From assembly GCF_024807845.1 (NCBI RefSeq), contig NZ_JANUEQ010000002.1, positions 372,001 to 436,000 of the forward strand: DNA of 64,000 nucleotides. Direction: 5' to 3'. The stretch is from Klebsiella sp. BIGb0407 (GTDB lineage: Bacteria; Pseudomonadota; Gammaproteobacteria; Enterobacterales; Enterobacteriaceae). Positions within the stretch are counted from its first letter, which is position 1; each line of letters opens with the position of its first letter. Made by a program: the position numbers and the translations under genes. Shown here piece after piece: positions 1 through 8,610 of the stretch. A model generated the notes under the pieces. That model was given only the letters and a program-made list of their open reading frames with translations. It was not told the DNA's origin and did not search any database.

Positions 1-195
1 GCAACCGTCAGTGAAGACGTCTCGGATGCAGAGAATCCGGTTCTGGTGGTTAAAAAGGGCAACCAAACCCTGAAGATCCCACGTAATAAAAGCGTTGCAT
101 GGCTGAATGATAAAGAAGTCATTTCAGAAGGGGTCAATGTTTATAACGGTTCTCGCTGGTTTGTTTCCCAGTCAATCATCGACCAAATTAAATAA
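1..195 (+). CDS. 3' end of an unrecognised gene (partial)
   Basis: The reading frame is open from base 1 to a TAA at 193-195, giving the last 64 residues of a protein whose start lies outside the window. The visible part is hydrophilic and ends in a segment (AWLNDKEV, then NVYNGSRWFVSQSIIDQ) resembling the stalk or copper-amine-oxidase-N-like domains at the ends of some exported enzymes. That likeness is weak and no function is assigned. A strong hairpin follows directly, so this is the last gene of its transcript. Confidence 0.6.
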   Translation, partial: ATVSEDVSDAENPVLVVKKGNQTLKIPRNKSVAWLNDKEVISEGVNVYNGSRWFVSQSIIDQIK

Positions 196-208
196 TTAAT
201 CTCCTCTT

Positions 209-249
209 GAGTAAAGCTCGCACTGTCGGAGCTTTACTCATCTTTTTTC
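209..249 (+). terminator. Rho-independent terminator
   Basis: A perfect 11-bp inverted repeat (GAGTAAAGCTC at 209-219, GAGCTTTACTC at 229-239) with a 9-nt loop is followed by a run of T at 243-248. It closes the partial gene ending at 195. Confidence 0.9.
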
Positions 250-1099
250 TTCAATACCACACTCCCCCTCCTGACTCGCCCCATTATGCATCCATAACAT
301 AGTTAATCCCCTCAAAGCTTGACCGTCAAACATTACTCGAAATAACGATAAGCACTTAAAACACCCTCTGTATTAGAACTTATCTGAGAGAATAATAAAT
401 CATAATTTATGCATAAATATAATTATAGCAATATTAGTAACAGCCCATCAGATATCAATTTCTTCAACTTTACCTGCAAATATGCCAATGAAATTCTTTT
501 TACGCCATTTCATTTACAACAAAAAAAATGATTTCATATGCAATGGTATTAATTTAAACCTTCTGTTCTTTAAGTACCCTTACTGAACATTTGCTATATC
601 GATTATCAATACCAGAAAGATAAGTTTTCTATTTGCATAATGCATGCTTCATAAGTAAAGAATGATAATAACAACAAATCATCAAGTATTTTATGCTTTT
701 TATATCACTTAAATCAGGAAAAATAACAAGCATGGCACAAAAAACAGAATATTAATCTTGTTTTTAACTTAACAATAAAAACCAAAAACAGAAACAGAAA
801 AACAACCAAAGCAGAACAATGAACTGGGTTAATTTAAAAAAACCAGTTTTAATGACCATTAAATAGCTACAAATGCAGAATAAAACATCAAAAACAATGA
901 AAAATGATACAAATGTTATTGTTAAATAATTTTCAACAAATAAATAACAAATAAAACAAAGTGATATATCCGACTTAACCTGAATCAACCAAAAGATACG
1001 GTTATTTTATTCAACCAGGCATTGAATAATACCCTCATTTGCGGGTTTTAACGGAAAGATTATATTTAAAAAACGGCGTTTAAATCTCTTGGAGGCTTT
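250..1099. other. AT-rich intergenic region upstream of fimbrial operon
   Basis: About 850 bases are very AT-rich, with no ORF that has a credible ribosome binding site or codon pattern. Such regions upstream of fimbrial operons are commonly bound by H-NS, and the operon promoter is expected near the 3' end. GGAGG at 1091-1095 is the ribosome binding site of the pilin gene. I could not fix promoter boxes, and I see no invertible switch: no paired inverted repeats and no recombinase gene. Confidence 0.6.
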
Positions 1100-1678
1100 A
1101 TGTTAAAGAATAAGTACGTACTTACGCTTTTGTCTCTGGCGGTCGTGTCATTCCCATCATTTGCTGCAACTAATAGTGAAGGCGGAACATTAAGTTTTAC
1201 CGGTTCAATCAGTGATACTACCTGTACGATAAACGGCGGGGGTAGCAGCTCGTTAACTATTCCATTGAACCCAATCACAGTGACTGACGCTGGCACCACA
1301 GCTAATACCGTGATTGCGAAAAATCAAAAAACCTTCGACTTAACTTTCTCGGACTGTGCCCCGGCATCAGTTCCTGCGAGCAACTTAAAGATTTATTTCA
1401 GCTCTGCCAATATTTCCAGTAGCGGATTATATTTAGTCAACACCTCAGTAAATGAAGCCGATGCTGCAGTTGCAAAAAATGTCGGATTCAGTCTGTCAAC
1501 AACTCAGGCGCGTACTACCCCTCTCCAGTTGAATAATGGCTTAGATACTGGAATCAGTGGTGCTTCGCCAACAGCTCAAACCTTTTCTTTAGTCGCCAGT
1601 TATTACAAGACAGCTGCCGCTGCGGCCAAAGCGGGTGCGATACAGTCTAGCGTAGTTTATACCATCTCTTATTTATAA
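1100..1678 (+). CDS. Major fimbrial subunit (type-1-like pilin)
   Basis: This 192-residue protein has a signal peptide (about residues 1-22, cut after FPSFA). The mature part shows the pilin pattern: a conserved cysteine pair (C42 and C85) for the disulfide of the Ig-like fold, a hydrophobic alternating C-terminal strand, and a penultimate tyrosine (ends SYL). It is first in the operon and followed by a stable hairpin, as expected for the abundant shaft subunit. A good ribosome binding site (GGAGG) precedes the ATG. It would be exported, bound by the periplasmic chaperone and polymerised at the usher. The exact fimbrial type cannot be named from sequence alone. Confidence 0.9.
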   Translation: MLKNKYVLTLLSLAVVSFPSFAATNSEGGTLSFTGSISDTTCTINGGGSSSLTIPLNPITVTDAGTTANTVIAKNQKTFDLTFSDCAPASVPASNLKIYFSSANISSSGLYLVNTSVNEADAAVAKNVGFSLSTTQARTTPLQLNNGLDTGISGASPTAQTFSLVASYYKTAAAAAKAGAIQSSVVYTISYL

Positions 1679-1690
1679 TAATGATGATAA

Positions 1691-1716
1691 AAGCCAGACG
1701 AATGACCGTCTGGCTT
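1691..1716 (+). terminator. Intra-operon hairpin after the pilin gene
   Basis: A perfect 10-bp inverted repeat (1691-1700 and 1707-1716) with a 6-nt loop lies between the pilin and chaperone genes and has no T-run after it. Hairpins placed this way in fimbrial operons usually stabilise the pilin mRNA or partly attenuate read-through, giving excess pilin over chaperone and usher. Confidence 0.65.
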
Positions 1717-1734
1717 ACTTAGTGGAGAATCATA

Positions 1735-2436
1735 ATGAAGAAAACATTACTGCCACTCTTCTTCTTTTTTCTCTCACAGAATGCCCTTGCGAATATTGTC
1801 GTAACTGGAACTCGTGTTATTTATCCTGAAGGGGTAAATAGCATGGCAATTCAGTTAACAAATAATGGTAAAGACTCAGCGCTGGTCCAGTCATGGACAG
1901 ACAGCGGTGATTTTAATTCCACGCCCGAGAATTCTAACGCACCTTTTTATATTTCCCCACCAATTATCAAAGTTGATGGTTTACAGGGCCAGCAACTCAA
2001 CTTAAAGAAACTGGATAAACTGGATACAAAACTCCCTGAAAATATTGAAAGCGTTTTTTATTTAAATATTCTTGATATTCCCAAAACGCCAGATGAGGCT
2101 AAAGGGAAAAATATTATTCAATTAGCCACCCGATCCAGAATAAAAATATTCTATCGTCCGCAAGGATTAACCTCATCACCAGAGAATATTACTGACAAAG
2201 TAAGCTATAAATTAGCTGATGGTAATATCGTAGTAAAAAATGATTCTCCCTATTATTTAACCATTGCCTCTATCACAACTAAAGAAAATAAAAATAAATC
2301 AGTAGTTGAATCAGAAATGATTCCACCACTATCAACAAAAGCACTGCCATTAAACAGTAAGTTAAACGGTAATGATCTGATAATGAATTATGTCGATGAT
2401 TATGGGGTTTTTAAAACTAAATCAATCAGACTGTAA
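1735..2436 (+). CDS. Periplasmic fimbrial chaperone (FimC/PapD family)
   Basis: This 233-residue protein has a signal peptide (about residues 1-19, ends NALA). Family landmarks are the N-terminal strand with TRVIYPEG, whose arginine anchors the subunit C-terminus, the edge strand FYLNILDIP, and RIKIFYRP at the domain junction. The two Ig-like domains would hold pilin subunits by donor-strand complementation in the periplasm. It lies between pilin and usher, 2 bases before the usher start, so the two are translated together. It is clearly paralogous to the second chaperone at the end of the operon. Confidence 0.92.
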   Translation: MKKTLLPLFFFFLSQNALANIVVTGTRVIYPEGVNSMAIQLTNNGKDSALVQSWTDSGDFNSTPENSNAPFYISPPIIKVDGLQGQQLNLKKLDKLDTKLPENIESVFYLNILDIPKTPDEAKGKNIIQLATRSRIKIFYRPQGLTSSPENITDKVSYKLADGNIVVKNDSPYYLTIASITTKENKNKSVVESEMIPPLSTKALPLNSKLNGNDLIMNYVDDYGVFKTKSIRL

Positions 2437-2438
2437 TT

Positions 2439-4940
2439 ATGGACAATTTCAAACGAGTCATTATAGTGACAGGACTGCTGATCCTCACAAAAAATTCTAC
2501 TGCCAGTGAGTTTGATACTTCATTGCTCGTAGGTAATTCAGCGCAGGCTGATATGTCACGTTTTTATACTGATGATAAATATCCGGTCGGCCAGCAATTA
2601 GTTGATGTCTATATTAATACTATATGGAAAGGTCAGTTTCTGGTTGAATTAAGCGACCAGCAGAAAATCAGCATGAAGTTAGATGAGATCAAAAAACTCG
2701 GTTTAAATATTCCTGAATCAATATTGAAGAATTCACATCAGGATCAGTATATTCCAATTGATGAATTATTTGATAAAATCAACTACCAGCTGAATTTCAG
2801 TGAAATGAAACTAGATATTTCCATGCCGCAGATTTACATTAAGAAATCAGAGCAAGGCTCAGTCGATCCGGAATTCTGGAGTCATGGTATTAATGCATTA
2901 ATATTGTCCTATAATAGTAATTATTATAGTTATAGTGAACACGGGGGAAGTAGTAATGAAAGCTTCTTTACCACATTAAACACCGGGTTTAATTTTGAAT
3001 CATGGCAATTCCGCGATGAATCTAACTATAGTTACTATTCTAACGGTGATAGTGGCTGGAAAAATAATTCCAGATATATCTACAGACCGATCAGTAAAAT
3101 AATGTCCGGGTTAACTATCGGTGATTTTTATACTCCAGCAGATGTCTTTAGCTCGATAAAAATGCGTGGTATTGCCTTAGGTACTGAAAAAAGTATGCTA
3201 CCTAACTCCAGTCAGTCTTTTGTTCCGGTGATAAGAGGTATTGCGCAGACAAACGCCCTGGTAGGAGTGTATCAAAATGGTAATTTGATTTATCAGGAGA
3301 ACGTTCCTGCAGGGGAATTTGTCTTTGATGATATACAGCCCAGTTCAGGCAGCGGTGACCTGTCGGTGGTCATCCAGGAAGCGGATGGTCAAAAACAATC
3401 CTTTTCCGTACCCTATTCTTCAGTCCCTAATATGTTAAAACAGGGGGTGTTTAACTATAATGCCATCGTCGGGCAGGCTAAGCTCGCTAATACCTTTTAT
3501 CAGCCTGATTTTATACAGGGTGAATATCATATTGGCGTAAATAATTTAGTCACCCTATATACCGGAGGCATTGTTAGCAAAGATTATCACTCAGCGGTAC
3601 TGGGTAGCGGCTGGAATTTTGGTTTTGGTGCTATATCTGCGGATGTGACACATGCGGTGACCGAACTTGACACCGGAAAAAAGAGTGGCCAGAGCTATCG
3701 TTTAACCTACAGTAAATATATCAATGCAACATCAACCAATTTCTCTCTGGCAACCTATCGTTATTCCACCCGTAATTTCTATAGTTTCACTGATGCTATC
3801 TATACACATGATAACTATCGGGCCTGGCAACAGTATCGTGATAACTCGAATAATGATACTCCAGGGGCTCCATCTAGTGACATATCTTTAATATCCTATG
3901 ATGCTTTACGGGGAGCAAGAGCTAAAAATACCTTCACGCTTAATCTTAATCAAAGATTACCGGAGAACTACGGATATATTTATATTTCAGGAACACAGAG
4001 AGACTATTGGAACTCTAGTGCAAAAAACAAAGAGTATCAGTTAGGCTACTCCAATACCATCAACGATATATCATTCGGCATCTCGGTATCACATGTTAAA
4101 AATTATCAGAGCCGTGATGAAACGCGTTATTTTGCCAATATCAGTATTCCCATCACTATTTTTGAAAAACGCGGTAATATCAATGTGGGAAGTTATTTTA
4201 CCGATGATAAGTATCAGCAAACGCTGCTCAGTGTAAGTGGTGTTGCAGGAAAAGGTAATCAACTCAATTACAGCCTGTCAGCATCCAATCAGCCAGGAAA
4301 TAATAACCTTATCGGTGGTAACCTGAGTTATCGATATCCTTATAGTACATTATCAGCCTCTGCCACTGAGGCCAGGTCTTATCGACAGGCTGGACTTGGA
4401 GCCAGGGGTACCGCTGTTGTTACCGCTAATAATATTCTTTTCTCCGGCGATACCGGGCAAACCTATACCATCATTAATGCACCCATGGCTGATAATTATA
4501 TGGTTAACTCAGACAGGGCTGCGGTAACCAATAAAAAAGGTCTGGTTCTGATCAGCAGTTCCATACCTTACAGAACGAATAGTTATACGCTTGGCAATAC
4601 GGATGAAAGCTCAGGCGCCGACCTGATGGGTAATATGGCACATATCACCCCCTATCAAGGGAGCGTCAATTATATTGAACTGGCGACAGATACCCGACAG
4701 ACGTTTATTTTCAGAGCGAACTTACCTAATAATGAAAATCTGCCGTTTGGCGCTGAAGTATTAGACTCACAAAAGGAAAATGTCGGCTACGTGGGCCAGT
4801 CAGGCGTACTGTATATAAAAAGCAAAACCTATCCTGATATTTTATATATTAAAACTAACGCTGCCAGAGATGAAGAATGCATTATCAGAAACCCCATTGA
4901 TACGATGGATAAAAACAAGAATATTTGCAGGGGGAAATAA
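2439..4940 (+). CDS. Outer-membrane fimbrial usher (FimD/PapC family)
   Basis: At 833 residues this is the normal size for an usher. A signal peptide is followed by the N-terminal chaperone-binding domain (FDTSLLVG near the mature end), a long beta-barrel rich in aromatic residues, and a C-terminal domain with the conserved cysteine pair (EECI and NICRG near the end). The usher secretes and assembles chaperone-bound subunits across the outer membrane. Its stop overlaps the adhesin start by one base (TAATG), indicating coupled translation. Confidence 0.95.
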   Translation: MDNFKRVIIVTGLLILTKNSTASEFDTSLLVGNSAQADMSRFYTDDKYPVGQQLVDVYINTIWKGQFLVELSDQQKISMKLDEIKKLGLNIPESILKNSHQDQYIPIDELFDKINYQLNFSEMKLDISMPQIYIKKSEQGSVDPEFWSHGINALILSYNSNYYSYSEHGGSSNESFFTTLNTGFNFESWQFRDESNYSYYSNGDSGWKNNSRYIYRPISKIMSGLTIGDFYTPADVFSSIKMRGIALGTEKSMLPNSSQSFVPVIRGIAQTNALVGVYQNGNLIYQENVPAGEFVFDDIQPSSGSGDLSVVIQEADGQKQSFSVPYSSVPNMLKQGVFNYNAIVGQAKLANTFYQPDFIQGEYHIGVNNLVTLYTGGIVSKDYHSAVLGSGWNFGFGAISADVTHAVTELDTGKKSGQSYRLTYSKYINATSTNFSLATYRYSTRNFYSFTDAIYTHDNYRAWQQYRDNSNNDTPGAPSSDISLISYDALRGARAKNTFTLNLNQRLPENYGYIYISGTQRDYWNSSAKNKEYQLGYSNTINDISFGISVSHVKNYQSRDETRYFANISIPITIFEKRGNINVGSYFTDDKYQQTLLSVSGVAGKGNQLNYSLSASNQPGNNNLIGGNLSYRYPYSTLSASATEARSYRQAGLGARGTAVVTANNILFSGDTGQTYTIINAPMADNYMVNSDRAAVTNKKGLVLISSSIPYRTNSYTLGNTDESSGADLMGNMAHITPYQGSVNYIELATDTRQTFIFRANLPNNENLPFGAEVLDSQKENVGYVGQSGVLYIKSKTYPDILYIKTNAARDEECIIRNPIDTMDKNKNICRGK

Positions 4941-6016
4941 TGAAAAAAATAAAAAAATCATTATTAGTGATAGTTCTTTCAACAATGAGTTTGCCGCTGT
5001 GGGCTCATTGTCAACCTAGTACAACAACTATAGCACCTCTTATCTCGATAGATCTCTCCACGAGATTAAATGCTGTTACCACATCAGTTTCGGATATCAA
5101 AACCACTCTGTTTACAGGGAATTATATTTGTACATCACCGGGATTAGGTTCAAATGCTATCGCTATTGTTAATACCTTTTCACAAGGTAGTACCACCATC
5201 GGCTTTAATGGTGGTAAACAGTTTGTTCAAGTGAATGTCACTGGGCTAACAAATACCAGCCTTGAAAATATTCCTGCGGGTGCTCATCCGGCCGCTAACC
5301 TCAACACGCAGTTCACCATGAATTTTACTTTAGTGCCCACTAAGCCATCGAGTAACTATATTGAGGTCGCCGGAAACAGTTTTCCTATCGATGCCGTAAT
5401 TGTCGCCACCGATGCATCCGGGCTTGGTCTTGTGATAACCTTACTTAGACTGGTTACTAAACTCGTGACGTTTTTATTAACCCTCAAATGGCCTATAGAT
5501 GTAAATGATATATTTATTCAGCCCGTGACGCTCATCTATAGTCCATTAATCACGACTTGTGATTTTTCAAACAGAGATCTTACTGTCAAGCTACCGATGG
5601 TGACAATTAACACCCTGAAAACAGCGACCAGACCCGGATATACGCCGTTTTCATTAAATTTCCAATGTAACAATCTTATCGGCGGCACTAACACTTCACG
5701 AGATATCTCAGTATTTTTAGCCAGCACTAATTTACTCTCGACAGATAAAACGGTACTGCTCAACACCCAGGCTCAGGGAGCTAAAAATGTGGGTTTCAGA
5801 ATAGTGAAAGCCGCGAGTCCAACTACTCCGGTTATCCTGTCTGATAGCGTCAATCTTAAAGGGAGTGCTACCGATATTTTCAAAGTGCTTAAGGCAGCAA
5901 CGCTGCCCTCTTCCTTCACCGTCAATATGGGCGTTTATTATTATCCCTATGTAGTAAATAGCGTTACTGGTGGGGCAGTATCCAGTTCAGCACGCTTGGT
6001 ATTCAGTTATGACTAA
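4940..6016 (+). CDS. Fimbrial tip adhesin / minor subunit
   Basis: The longest ORF opens at 4925, but the ATG at 4940 is preferred: AGGGGG lies just upstream and the protein then begins with a typical signal peptide (MKKIKKSLLV to PLWA). The 358-residue product is about twice pilin length, as for two-domain adhesins. An N-terminal half with its own cysteine pair (HCQPS, NYICTS) is probably the receptor-binding domain, and a C-terminal pilin domain carries a second pair (TTCDFS, NFQCNN). Receptor specificity cannot be read from the sequence. The last 8 bases overlap the next gene. Confidence 0.82.
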   Translation: MKKIKKSLLVIVLSTMSLPLWAHCQPSTTTIAPLISIDLSTRLNAVTTSVSDIKTTLFTGNYICTSPGLGSNAIAIVNTFSQGSTTIGFNGGKQFVQVNVTGLTNTSLENIPAGAHPAANLNTQFTMNFTLVPTKPSSNYIEVAGNSFPIDAVIVATDASGLGLVITLLRLVTKLVTFLLTLKWPIDVNDIFIQPVTLIYSPLITTCDFSNRDLTVKLPMVTINTLKTATRPGYTPFSLNFQCNNLIGGTNTSRDISVFLASTNLLSTDKTVLLNTQAQGAKNVGFRIVKAASPTTPVILSDSVNLKGSATDIFKVLKAATLPSSFTVNMGVYYYPYVVNSVTGGAVSSSARLVFSYD

Positions 6017-6728
6017 CTCATTGACGCCCACGGGCAAATTTTCGCTATTAATTATTCTGATTCTGCTAACTATCGGTCAGCCATCCTATGCCAGCATCGT
6101 TGTTCAGAGCACCCGCGTTATCTATCCGGCAAATAAGCAATACGTCAGTGTACAGCTGGTCAATAACAACGGTACGCCTTCATTAGTGCAAAGCTGGATA
6201 GATGGCGGTGATATTGACTCAACTCCGGAAACCACCACCGCCCCCTTTATTGTCACCCCGCCAATAACAAAGATATCTGCCTATGATGGTACCCAGTTAA
6301 AAGTACATTTTCTTGAGAGAGCCTTACCTCAGGATCGTGAGTCGGTCTATTATTTTAATATCCTGGATATTCCAGCAAAGTCGGATAACGACCAGGGGGT
6401 TAATCAATTAAAACTGACGGTGCAAACGCGGATTAAATTATTTTATCGCCCGGTAAAATTATTAAGCGGAGTAGAAAAATCGTTAAATGAGATCACGTTT
6501 TCAGCATCCACCAGGTCCGTTATTATCAATAACCCCACGCCCTATTTTATGACTATTGCTGATATTTCGCTCAAGAACGATGAACTGCTGGCTCAGAGCG
6601 TGATGCTTGAACCCTTCTCTAAACAAGACGTAAGTATTAATCGAGAGCCATCAGCAGGCTGGATGATAGATGTTGATTTTATCGGGGATTCGGGTGATTA
6701 CACCCGAGTCAGCAAAAAAGTGCTCTAG
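6009..6728 (+). CDS. Second periplasmic fimbrial chaperone
   Basis: The ORF can be extended to 5970, but the ATG at 6009 gives a proper signal peptide (MTNSLTPTGKFSLL to PSYA) and an 8-base overlap with the adhesin gene. The 239-residue protein repeats the landmarks of the first chaperone: TRVIYPAN, a closely matching SW-D-GD--STPE segment, YYFNILDIP and RIKLFYRP. Position directly after the adhesin suggests a chaperone specialised for the adhesin, while the first serves the pilin; this is inference. It is the last gene of the operon, before a shared terminator. Confidence 0.9.
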   Translation: MTNSLTPTGKFSLLIILILLTIGQPSYASIVVQSTRVIYPANKQYVSVQLVNNNGTPSLVQSWIDGGDIDSTPETTTAPFIVTPPITKISAYDGTQLKVHFLERALPQDRESVYYFNILDIPAKSDNDQGVNQLKLTVQTRIKLFYRPVKLLSGVEKSLNEITFSASTRSVIINNPTPYFMTIADISLKNDELLAQSVMLEPFSKQDVSINREPSAGWMIDVDFIGDSGDYTRVSKKVL

Positions 6729-6734
6729 CTTCGC

Positions 6735-6790
6735 CGCTGCCAGTCATCATCGGTTAACCGATATCTTACTGGCAGCGACAGATTTTTAAT
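6735..6790. terminator. Bidirectional terminator between fimbrial and bcs operons
   Basis: A perfect 10-bp inverted repeat (6735-6744 and 6768-6777) encloses an inner palindrome (ATCGGTTAACCGAT), followed by ATTTTT on the plus side. It separates convergent transcripts: the fimbrial operon (+) and bcsEFG (-). Confidence 0.85.
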
Positions 6791-8423
6791 CCGGGTAAGC
6801 AACCCAGTCACGGTTTCCTATCCGAATATAGGATTTACCCTGATATTTAATCGTCACGGAAGAGGCATTCTCAGCCACGCTCTCGGTTTCAGGTAACCCC
6901 TGTACCAGAGCTTTCCAGTCTACCGGGTCGGAGACAAAAATTTTCCCGTCCAGCGCACGCGTTACCAGCTCTGAAATAGCCAGATAACTGCTCGGCTGAT
7001 TAATCTCTATCGGTGCTCCCTGGCCGGGGTCCTTCATACCAATAAATTTAATACCCGCCGGAACATGGGTAACACGTGGACTCGGAATATCACGCAAGCC
7101 AGAGACCTGCATTTTATCCCCTTCCAGGGCGGCACCATGCTCAGGAACAATGACCACCATGACCTTACGATTTGATTGCTCAAGCTTAGTCAGGAAGGCA
7201 TCGAGCTCATCAAATAGCTTCTGAGCACGGACTTTGTAATCTGCCGGTTTGCTGTCATTCGGGAATTGATTACCATCGTGCAGAGGAACCAGGTTAAAGA
7301 AGGTTGCACTTCTGGCAGGTTCTTTGCTGCTTTTCAGGGTATCAAACCAGCGATTTAACACCGCGCCGTCGCTATAGATAGCTGACCCATCAAAGGCTTT
7401 CAGGTTCACCGGTAAATTACTCTGATCCATCAACGGCGTTTTCATATTGCCATTCTGGCGAACTTCATCGAGGAAACCACCAAACTGCCCATCATGATCC
7501 AGCATCAGTTGCTGACTGAAACCTAAACGCGCCAGTTCATCAAATAAATAACACTGACCATTTACTGGCTCATAGAGATTTTTATGCGAAGTCTGCCCGC
7601 AGCTGGCTCTCAGCAAACGGATCGCTGCCGGTCCACTGTAGGAGGTCGCTGAATTAAACTCTTTAAACAGAATATCAAAATGCTTCCATAACGGATGCGA
7701 GCTCAAGCCAACATGCTCAATATCGGACCATGACAACGAACAGATATTGATAATCAATAAATCGAAAGGTTGCGCATCTGCCGGCAACGCAGCAGGGAAC
7801 TGTGTCTTACGCTGGGCTTCAGTGGCATAAAACTTATCTAAATACGCCGTCAGGTTTTCATTCGTCGGCGGTGCTGCTTGCAAAGAATCACTTCCTGCAA
7901 CAACAGGATTAGCCGTAGCTTGCTGCACTTGTGGAACTGACGAGTCCGAGAAAAACATCGGACCAATAATGGGAGAAATATTTAGCCAGAGCATAATGGC
8001 AATGACAAAAGTGCTGACTCTTACCCAGGGACTTATCAGTCGATAAATAACCAGCAAAATGAAAGCATAGCCAACCATCGTCCAGTTAATAAAGCGTTCC
8101 GACAGCTCTAACAGATAGCTAAAGCTAAACTCGGTAACCTGACTCCCCTGACTCATAATACTGTCTAAGCCGGGTAGCCAGGTATCATGCCAGAACAGAG
8201 CGAAACCCACCGGGAAGGCTATCCAGTTACGCAGTTTATCTACCCAGCCAGCGGGTAGCGGCATCAGCAGAAAAGCCAGAAAGACCAGATTTTCCAGCGG
8301 ATTAAAATTGAGATAGCCTGTCCATAACAGCGCAAATTTAGCTATAAAATAATAGTTCCAGCCACCCAGACCACGCCAGCGCAAGCCTGAGGGTAATGAT
8401 TTTTCGTTAGAGTTATGCGTCAT
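6786..8423 (-). CDS. bcsG: BcsG, cellulose phosphoethanolamine transferase
   Basis: This 545-residue inner-membrane protein has about five N-terminal transmembrane segments (residues 25-150) and a periplasmic alkaline-phosphatase-fold domain. BcsG transfers phosphoethanolamine from phosphatidylethanolamine to cellulose. Visible catalytic elements are a zinc ligand region around C228 (INICSLSW), the nucleophile serine in TSYSGPA (S263, matching S278 of E. coli by offset), the cysteine cluster RASCGQTSH and the PEHGAAL histidine. The start overlaps bcsF by 11 bases, as expected in a bcsEFG operon. Confidence 0.96.
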   Translation of the reverse strand: MTHNSNEKSLPSGLRWRGLGGWNYYFIAKFALLWTGYLNFNPLENLVFLAFLLMPLPAGWVDKLRNWIAFPVGFALFWHDTWLPGLDSIMSQGSQVTEFSFSYLLELSERFINWTMVGYAFILLVIYRLISPWVRVSTFVIAIMLWLNISPIIGPMFFSDSSVPQVQQATANPVVAGSDSLQAAPPTNENLTAYLDKFYATEAQRKTQFPAALPADAQPFDLLIINICSLSWSDIEHVGLSSHPLWKHFDILFKEFNSATSYSGPAAIRLLRASCGQTSHKNLYEPVNGQCYLFDELARLGFSQQLMLDHDGQFGGFLDEVRQNGNMKTPLMDQSNLPVNLKAFDGSAIYSDGAVLNRWFDTLKSSKEPARSATFFNLVPLHDGNQFPNDSKPADYKVRAQKLFDELDAFLTKLEQSNRKVMVVIVPEHGAALEGDKMQVSGLRDIPSPRVTHVPAGIKFIGMKDPGQGAPIEINQPSSYLAISELVTRALDGKIFVSDPVDWKALVQGLPETESVAENASSVTIKYQGKSYIRIGNRDWVAYPD

Positions 8424-8610
8424 TTTTTTGGTCTGTCTTCGCTGAGGACTGGTGCAGGATTCCGTACGGTTTAATAGCGTGAGGTTTTAAAAAACGTAAA
8501 CGTATCACTGCTCGTAATGCAGGCAGTTTTGACTTCAATATATAACCTGTCGGAATAAATATAATGGCACATAAAATAATCAACTGAATAATATCGACAG
8601 AATTAATCAT
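8413..8610 (-). CDS. bcsF: BcsF, small membrane protein of cellulose synthesis
   Basis: This 65-residue protein has one N-terminal transmembrane helix (about residues 8-26) and a basic cytoplasmic tail. In E. coli, BcsF recruits BcsE to the membrane and links it to BcsG. Its ATG overlaps the bcsE stop by four bases and its end overlaps bcsG, so the three genes are translationally coupled. The call rests on size, topology and position. Confidence 0.9.
   Translation of the reverse strand: MINSVDIIQLIILCAIIFIPTGYILKSKLPALRAVIRLRFLKPHAIKPYGILHQSSAKTDQKNDA

Noticed and set aside
764-988. 74-codon minus-strand ORF in the AT-rich fimbrial upstream region
   Set aside because: Its composition follows the AT-rich background (many Phe, Leu, Ile), it has no ribosome binding site and no recognisable domain.
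250-1099. Invertible promoter element as in type 1 fimbriae
   Set aside because: No pair of inverted repeats of suitable length and no fimB/fimE-like recombinase gene is present.
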